This document shows, one piece after another, positions 5,915 to 9,374 of a stretch of DNA of 9,374 nucleotides; the first letter of the stretch is position 1; each line of letters starts with the position of its first letter. The DNA is taken from the NCBI GenBank assembly GCA_902797275.1, contig CADBSI010000098.1, positions 1 to 9,374 on the forward strand, read 5' to 3'. This DNA comes from an uncultured Erysipelotrichaceae bacterium (GTDB lineage Bacteria; Bacillota_I; Bacilli_A; RF39; UBA660). The position numbers were made by a program, and so were the translations under genes. Below the pieces are notes generated by a model. That model was not told the origin of the DNA and ran no database searches. It saw nothing but the letters and a program-made list of their open reading frames with translations.

Positions 5915-5954
5915 AAAAGAGGTTAAATAGAATTATTTCTACTTAATCTCTTTT
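5915..5954. terminator. Bidirectional terminator between the 5150 gene and tsf
   Basis: Sixteen-base arms (5915-5930 and 5939-5954) pair except for one A-C mismatch and one G-U wobble, around an eight-base loop. T-rich tracts follow on both strands: CTCTTTT on plus, and CTCTTTTTTT on minus. It lies 15 bases after the stop of the plus gene and three before the stop of tsf, so it ends both convergent units. Confidence 0.82.
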
Positions 5955-5957
5955 AAT

Positions 5958-6833
5958 TTAACCATTTATTTGACTCATTACTTCTTCGGCAAAGTTTTCT
6001 TGGCGTTTTTCCATTCCTTCTCCAACTTCAAAACGTACCATAGAAACTAATTTAGCACCATTTTCTTGTAAATATTTTTCTACAGTTTCTTTATTTACTG
6101 CTTTAACAAATATTTGATTTTCAAGACATACTTCTTCATAGTATTTACGTACTTTTCCAACTAAGATATTTTCAATTTTATCAGCTGGTTTTCCTTCATT
6201 TAATAATTCTTGACGCATGATTTCTTTTTCTTTTTCAAGAACATCTGAAGGAACGGATGTACTATTTAAATATAATGGACGCATAGCAGCTGAATGCATT
6301 GCAACTTCTTTAGCAATTTCAGAGTTTCCTCCTTCAATTACTACTAAAGAAGCAATTTTTCCACCATTATGTAAATATTCACCAAAGTTTTCACTATCAG
6401 ATTTGATAACTCTTTCAAAACGGCGGAAACTAATTTTTTCCCCAATCTTAGCAATAATAGCAATTATCATATCTTCAATAGTTCCATCATTAACTGGTAA
6501 TTTTAAAGCTTCTTCCATAGTAGTTGCTTTACTGTTTAAAATAGTTTCTCCTAAAGTGTTAACAAAGTTTTTAAATTCAGCATTCTTAGCAACAAAGTCA
6601 GTTTCAGAATTTACTTCAAGAATAATAGCTTCATTACCTTTAATAAATATTTGAGCTAATCCTTCAGCAGCAATTCTGTCTCCCTTCTTTTGAGCTTTAG
6701 CAATTCCTTTTTCACGAAGCCAAGTAATTGCTTCTTCTAAATTACCATTGTTTTCTTGTAAAGCTTTTTTACAATCTAACATTCCAGCCCCTGTTTTATC
6801 TCTTAATGATTTTACATCACTTGCACTAAACAT
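5958..6833 (-). CDS. tsf: Elongation factor Ts
   Basis: Exchanges GDP for GTP on EF-Tu after each elongation cycle, in the cytoplasm. 291 residues, normal for bacterial EF-Ts. The N-terminal UBA-like domain has LRDKTGAGMLDCKKAL (10-25), followed by GIAKAQKKGDRIAAEGL (43-59) and the SETDFVAKN segment (76-84), which in the family contacts EF-Tu. Two core subdomains follow. The ATG at 6833 has GGAGGAA just upstream, overlapping the rpsB stop TAG; the gap is only eight bases, so it is coupled to rpsB. The operon ends here with a terminator at 5915-5954; the pyrH and frr genes that often follow tsf in other bacteria are not present. Complete and unremarkable in sequence. Confidence 0.97.
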   Translation of the reverse strand: MFSASDVKSLRDKTGAGMLDCKKALQENNGNLEEAITWLREKGIAKAQKKGDRIAAEGLAQIFIKGNEAIILEVNSETDFVAKNAEFKNFVNTLGETILNSKATTMEEALKLPVNDGTIEDMIIAIIAKIGEKISFRRFERVIKSDSENFGEYLHNGGKIASLVVIEGGNSEIAKEVAMHSAAMRPLYLNSTSVPSDVLEKEKEIMRQELLNEGKPADKIENILVGKVRKYYEEVCLENQIFVKAVNKETVEKYLQENGAKLVSMVRFEVGEGMEKRQENFAEEVMSQING

Positions 6834-6841
6834 ATTTCCTC

Positions 6842-7732
6842 CTATTTTAAAGCTTCAAGTAATTCATCTTTTTTCATTTTTGAATAACCTTTAACACCAC
6901 GTTCTTTAGCTAAATCTTTAAGTTCATTTAAAGTTAATTCTTTAATATTAACTTCCTTGTCTTCTTCTTTAGCAACTTCTTCTACTATTTCTTTTTTAGT
7001 TTCTTTTTCATTTGAAGTTTTATCATCTTCAGAAACACAGTCAACAATTTCATTTCCATTAACAGTTGCAATAGCATTAGTTAAAGCATTTAAAACAACT
7101 TTAACAGCACGAACAGCATCATCATTACCTGGAATTGGGTAATCTAATACATCAGGATCACAGTTAGTATCTACAATACCAAATGTTTTAATACCTAATT
7201 TTCTTGCTTCACGAATTGCTATATCTTCATGACTTGGATCAACTACGATCATAGCTTGTGGTAATTCTTTCATTTCACGAATACCAGCTAAATATCTATT
7301 TAGTTTTTCATATTCTTTGTTTAATAAAGCAACTTCTTTCTTAGGTAATAAATCATATGTTCCATCACTTTGCATTTTTTCAAGTTCTTCTAATCTTTTA
7401 ACACGTGATCTAATAGTTTTAAAGTTTGTTAACGTTCCACCTAACCAACGTTCAACAACATAGAACATATTAGTACGAGTTGCACATTCTAAACATGCTT
7501 CACTTGCTTGTTTTTTAGTACCAACAAAAATTACTTTTCCACCATCTTCAACAATTTTAGTTAAAGCATCATAAGCGCTTTCTAATTTTTGTACGGTTTT
7601 TTGTAAATTAATAATATATATATCATCACGAGATTCAAAGATGTATTCTTTCATCTTTGGATTCCATCTTCTTTTTTGGTGTCCGAAATGAACACCTGCT
7701 TCTAATAAATAATTCATTGAAACTACTGTCAT
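6842..7732 (-). CDS. rpsB: 30S ribosomal protein S2 with C-terminal Rho_N/SAP-like domain
   Basis: Small-subunit protein at the junction of head and body. The core (about 1-226) is typical: EAGVHFGHQKRRWNPKMKEY (11-30), VIFVGTKKQA (68-77), a RWLGGTLTNF segment and the closing PIPGNDDAVRAVK. After it comes a Glu/Lys-rich linker (about 227-260) and then 36 residues (261-296) with TLNELKDLAKERGVKGYSKM and a closing KKDELLEALK, which fits the Rho termination factor N-terminal (Rho_N, SAP-like) domain, known to bind nucleic acid. Usual S2 ends near 240-260 residues without this domain. The same tail ends L20 (7822-8331); 21 of the last 36 positions are identical. The ATG at 7732 has an AAGGAGA site (7743-7749) ten bases upstream, better than the Met at codon 6. 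tsf follows after eight bases. Confidence 0.95.
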   Translation of the reverse strand: MTVVSMNYLLEAGVHFGHQKRRWNPKMKEYIFESRDDIYIINLQKTVQKLESAYDALTKIVEDGGKVIFVGTKKQASEACLECATRTNMFYVVERWLGGTLTNFKTIRSRVKRLEELEKMQSDGTYDLLPKKEVALLNKEYEKLNRYLAGIREMKELPQAMIVVDPSHEDIAIREARKLGIKTFGIVDTNCDPDVLDYPIPGNDDAVRAVKVVLNALTNAIATVNGNEIVDCVSEDDKTSNEKETKKEIVEEVAKEEDKEVNIKELTLNELKDLAKERGVKGYSKMKKDELLEALK

Positions 7733-7767
7733 ATTTTTAAATTCTCCTTATCTCTTCAATTAACTTC

Positions 7768-7801
7768 TTATATTCTACTAATATTAGCAGGATGAATATA
7801 A
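7768..7801 (-). promoter_or_regulatory. Hairpin or promoter element in the rplT-rpsB gap
   Basis: The 89-base gap holds an inverted repeat: TTATATT/AATATAA outer arms (7795-7801 and 7768-7774) and CTGCTA/TAGTAG inner arms with one G-U pair and an ATAT loop, plus a four-base bulge. No T-run follows, so it is not a terminator. The same bases contain an extended -10, TG-C-TAATAT (-10 at 7781-7786), with TTAATG 18 bases upstream as a weak -35, which could start rpsB-tsf transcription near 7774. The two readings exclude each other for transcripts starting here. Confidence 0.4.
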
Positions 7802-7821
7802 ATCCATTAATTTGTTTATTT

Positions 7822-8331
7822 TTATTTTAAAGCCTCTAATAATTCAGCTTTTTTCATTGTAGTATAACCTTCAATTCCTTTTTCTTTTGCTATTTCTTTT
7901 AATTCAGCAACAGTTTTAGAACTTAAATCTACTACTTCTTTCTTTTCAGTTTTAGTTTTACTAGACTTTACTTCTTTTACTTTTCCAGTTTTACTAACTT
8001 CTACTAATTCTTTAAATGCATCCATATCATTGATAGCAATTTCAGCTAACATTTTACGATTAATTGTAATACCAGCTTTATTTAAACCATTAATAAATTT
8101 AGAATAACTAATATCGTTCATACGGCAAGCTGCATTAATTCTTGTAATCCATAATTTTCTAAATTCTCTTTTCTTTTGTCTTCTATCACGATAAGCATAA
8201 ACGCTTGAATGCATTAATTGTTCTTTAGCACTTTTAAATAATCTATGTTTACTTCCAAAATAACCACTAGCTTCTTTTAATATTTTCTTGTGTCTTCTTT
8301 TGGTTTCAACACCACTTTTAACTCTTGTCAT
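7822..8331 (-). CDS. rplT: 50S ribosomal protein L20 with C-terminal Rho_N/SAP-like domain
   Basis: Early-assembly protein that binds 23S rRNA and, in Bacilli and E. coli, represses its own operon. Residues 1 to about 118 are a complete L20: TRVKSGVETKRRHKKILKEA near the start, YRDRRQKKREFRKLWI in the middle and NRKMLAEIAINDMDAF near the end. Ordinary L20 stops at about 118; this protein has 169 residues. The extra part is a Lys/Glu/Ser linker (119-132) and a domain with TVAELKEIAKEKGIEGYTTM and KKAELLEALK, a Rho_N/SAP-like fold nearly the same as the tail of S2. ATG at 8331 has a TAAGGAGG site. It follows rpmI by 15 bases as the third gene of infC-rpmI-rplT. Confidence 0.95.
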   Translation of the reverse strand: MTRVKSGVETKRRHKKILKEASGYFGSKHRLFKSAKEQLMHSSVYAYRDRRQKKREFRKLWITRINAACRMNDISYSKFINGLNKAGITINRKMLAEIAINDMDAFKELVEVSKTGKVKEVKSSKTKTEKKEVVDLSSKTVAELKEIAKEKGIEGYTTMKKAELLEALK

Positions 8332-8346
8332 TTTACCCTCCTTAGA

Positions 8347-8535
8347 TTAGATAATATCTCTTAATCTATTTTGATCAGCCTTAGATAAGCTAGATCCCTT
8401 TCTATTTCTTCTATTTATTACAGAATTCTTTTTTCCTGTATTATGACGACTTCCTGGTTTTCCTATTTTAATTGAGCCGCCTTTTCTAATTTTAAGTACT
8501 TTCTTAGTACCCTTATGTGTTTTTAACTTTGGCAT
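8347..8535 (-). CDS. rpmI: 50S ribosomal protein L35
   Basis: Small basic large-subunit protein, 62 residues, close to the usual 64-66. The typical start MPKLKTHKGTKKVLKIRKGG and the SRHNTGKK and RNRKGS segments are present, ending in QNRLRDII. The ATG at 8535 has an AAAGGAGA site a few bases upstream, between it and the infC stop (gap 18 bases, with a second in-line TAA). Middle gene of the infC-rpmI-rplT operon. Nothing unusual apart from a slightly short C-terminus. Confidence 0.96.
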   Translation of the reverse strand: MPKLKTHKGTKKVLKIRKGGSIKIGKPGSRHNTGKKNSVINRRNRKGSSLSKADQNRLRDII

Positions 8536-8553
8536 AACTTTCTCCTTTTCTTA

Positions 8554-9078
8554 TTATTTTTTTGGTGCAAGCATCATCGTCATGGTCCTACCTTCTAATT
8601 TTGGACTATCAGTAATCGTTGATATATCATCTAAACGAGCTGCAAATTTTAACATTACATCACATCCAATTTCTGTATGAGCCATTTGTCTTCCCTTAAA
8701 ACGAATTGTTACCTTTATTTTAGCATTTTTTTCTAAATACTTACGAACTTGTTTTAACTTAGTTTCAAAATCTCCAACATCAATTACAGCACTTAAACGA
8801 AATTCCTTCGTTTCCACCATATTAGCTTTTTGTCTTTTAATATTTTCTTTTTCTTTCTTATTTTTTAAATAACGATACTTATTATAGTCCATTATTTTAC
8901 AAACAGGTGGATTACCATTTTGATTCATTAAAACTAAATCAAGTCCAGCATAATTAGCTAAAACTAAAGCATCTTTTAAAGATTTAACTCCTACTTGTTC
9001 TCCGTTAGGTCCAATTACTAAAACATTACTTGCTTTGATTTGTTCATTTATTAACAAATCATTTTTGTTATTTGCGAT
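8554..9078 (-). CDS. infC: Translation initiation factor IF-3 with probable AUC start
   Basis: Binds the 30S subunit, keeps 50S away and checks the start codon and initiator tRNA. From the ATC at 9078-9076 the protein has 174 residues, beginning (M)ANNKNDLLINEQIKASNVL, in line with other Bacilli IF-3. N-domain to about residue 75 (NPPVCKIMDYNKYRY near its end), then a linker and C-domain with VTIRFKGRQMAHTEIG. A longer reading from TTG at 9093 would place the start inside the GGAGGTG site itself (9085-9091); no in-frame ATG, GTG or TTG lies at proper distance, whereas ATC is eight bases from GGAGG. Rare AUU/AUC/AUA starts are a known hallmark of infC, letting IF-3 repress its own translation. 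The start is inferred; the gene is certain. First gene of the operon, behind an L20-type leader. Confidence 0.93.
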   Translation of the reverse strand: MANNKNDLLINEQIKASNVLVIGPNGEQVGVKSLKDALVLANYAGLDLVLMNQNGNPPVCKIMDYNKYRYLKNKKEKENIKRQKANMVETKEFRLSAVIDVGDFETKLKQVRKYLEKNAKIKVTIRFKGRQMAHTEIGCDVMLKFAARLDDISTITDSPKLEGRTMTMMLAPKK

Positions 9079-9232
9079 ACAAAACACCTCCAATAATTTT
9101 TAATTAAAAAAAGTAGATAGAATTATCCACTTTTAAATACACTAAAAAAATAATTAAATTATTCGTTTCAGGCATTTAACCCATTACTATATGTAATCAG
9201 GTGGATATTTCGCTTTCCTTTTTCAATTTACA
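9079..9232 (-). promoter_or_regulatory. infC leader, probable L20-responsive attenuator
   Basis: About 155 bases lie between the predicted transcription start and infC. In order they hold a segment TATCCAC (9201-9207 on minus), a small stem ATTAC/GTAAT (9183-9197), an AT-only stem AATAAT/ATTATT, the terminator at 9106-9134 and the ribosome binding site. TATCCAC is exactly complementary to GTGGATA, the 5' arm of the terminator (9124-9130), so pairing would make an antiterminator. In Bacillus subtilis this operon has an L20 leader in which L20 favours the terminator; position and logic match. I cannot verify the L20-binding fold by eye. Confidence 0.6.
9106..9134 (-). terminator. Intrinsic terminator (attenuator) in the infC leader
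   Basis: On the minus strand AGTGGATA (9124-9131), loop ATTC, then TATCTACT (9112-9119), with one G-U pair, run into seven T. Flanking A/T pairs lengthen the stem to about 11. It sits 15 bases before the infC ribosome binding site and after a strong promoter, so it must be conditional. Confidence 0.75.
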
Positions 9233-9238
9233 GTTAAG

Positions 9239-9267
9239 ATAATACTCGATTTTCCCTTATTTGTCAA
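9239..9267 (-). promoter_or_regulatory. Consensus promoter of infC-rpmI-rplT
   Basis: On the minus strand a perfect TTGACA (9262-9267), 17 bases, then TATTAT (9239-9244, five of six). This is the strongest promoter in the window, as suits a ribosomal operon. Start predicted near 9232. Unlike the other promoters here it has no TG extension before the -10. Confidence 0.85.
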
Positions 9268-9321
9268 GCATTTTTTATGTTTTTTCATCCTAGTTTGACA
9301 GTTGTGCTATAAAAATCTTCT

Positions 9322-9348
9322 CTAGATATTGAAAAATCTAGTTTTTTT
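9322..9348 (+). terminator. Weak terminator-like hairpin near the window edge
   Basis: CTAGAT (9322-9327) and ATCTAG (9336-9341) pair around an eight-base loop and are followed on plus by seven T. No plus gene precedes it within the window, and on minus the T-run comes seven bases late. It may end a gene beyond 9374 or be chance. Confidence 0.3.
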
Positions 9349-9374
9349 ATCATTTTATACTTGCGTGTGTATTC

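Noticed and set aside
5900..5917. Perfect A/T palindrome TTTTTTAATATTAAAAAA
   Set aside because: A/T-only and next to the terminator; explained as the U-tract of the minus-strand terminator plus base composition.
6217..6654. 145-codon plus-strand open frame opposite tsf
   Set aside because: It is the antisense shadow of tsf, rich in Ser/Ile as expected of a reverse frame, with no ribosome binding site.
6957..7142. 61-codon plus-strand open frame opposite rpsB
   Set aside because: Antisense shadow of the S2 tail; Ser/Thr-rich mirror of the Glu/Lys linker and no RBS.
519..9078. Absence of TGA stops as a sign of UGA reassignment
   Set aside because: About thirteen genes is too few to judge, and full-length proteins with Trp read correctly under the standard code.
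9295..9313. Plus-strand TTGACA followed by TGCTATAAA as a promoter
   Set aside because: The spacing is only seven bases, and no plus-strand gene follows within the window. An extended -10 alone is too weak a basis.
1..9374. CRISPR array, insertion sequence, tRNA or rRNA
   Set aside because: No regularly spaced repeats, transposase, terminal inverted repeats or cloverleaf pattern were seen on either strand.

Overview
The window is very AT-rich, gene-dense DNA with short intergenic gaps, GGAGG-type ribosome binding sites and AT-rich promoters. The ribosomal genes, the trimeric-type purine nucleoside phosphorylase and the SipW-type signal peptidase point to a low-GC Firmicutes lineage, perhaps an uncultured gut Bacilli/Mollicutes relative. 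Tryptophan is encoded within ORFs that read through under the standard code, and every stop seen is TAA or TAG, so UGA is not being read as Trp as it is in Mycoplasma. The lineage call is an inference; no marker here fixes the species.

Layout. (1) 1-65: the start of a minus-strand membrane or secreted protein that runs off the window. (2) 183-455: a compact minus-strand unit with promoter, RBS, a short ORF and a hairpin terminator. A run of ten C (G on the coding strand) sits inside the ORF. One G fewer, or two more, would move translation into a frame that ends directly at the terminator, so this looks like a phase-variable or frameshifted small gene. (3) 519-1328: purine nucleoside phosphorylase on plus, overlapping tail-to-tail with (4) a minus-strand block, 5021 down to 1315. 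In transcription order this block holds a TasA/camelysin-like membrane-anchored ectodomain protein, a SipW-type (ER-type, Ser/His) signal peptidase, a second TasA/camelysin-like protein with a SipW-type leader, a single-pass helical ectodomain protein, a four-helix membrane protein and a YetF/DUF421 membrane protein. The first five are joined by 7-bp gaps or 8-11-bp overlaps and read as one operon, probably for a cell-surface fibre or matrix. (5) 5150-5899: a divergent gene for an unrecognised two-helix membrane protein, sharing a dyad-centred divergent promoter region with the block.

(6) 5958-9267: minus-strand translation genes. infC-rpmI-rplT is followed by rpsB-tsf and closed by a bidirectional terminator shared with the 5150 gene. 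The infC leader has a consensus promoter, an intrinsic terminator and an upstream segment able to pair with the terminator stem, as expected of the L20-autoregulated leader of Bacilli. infC itself appears to start at an AUC codon.

Most unusual points: ribosomal proteins S2 and L20 both end in a closely similar Rho_N/SAP-like domain of about 36 residues that is absent from ordinary S2 and L20; the poly-G small gene; and the SipW/TasA-like surface operon with three partner genes of unknown function.
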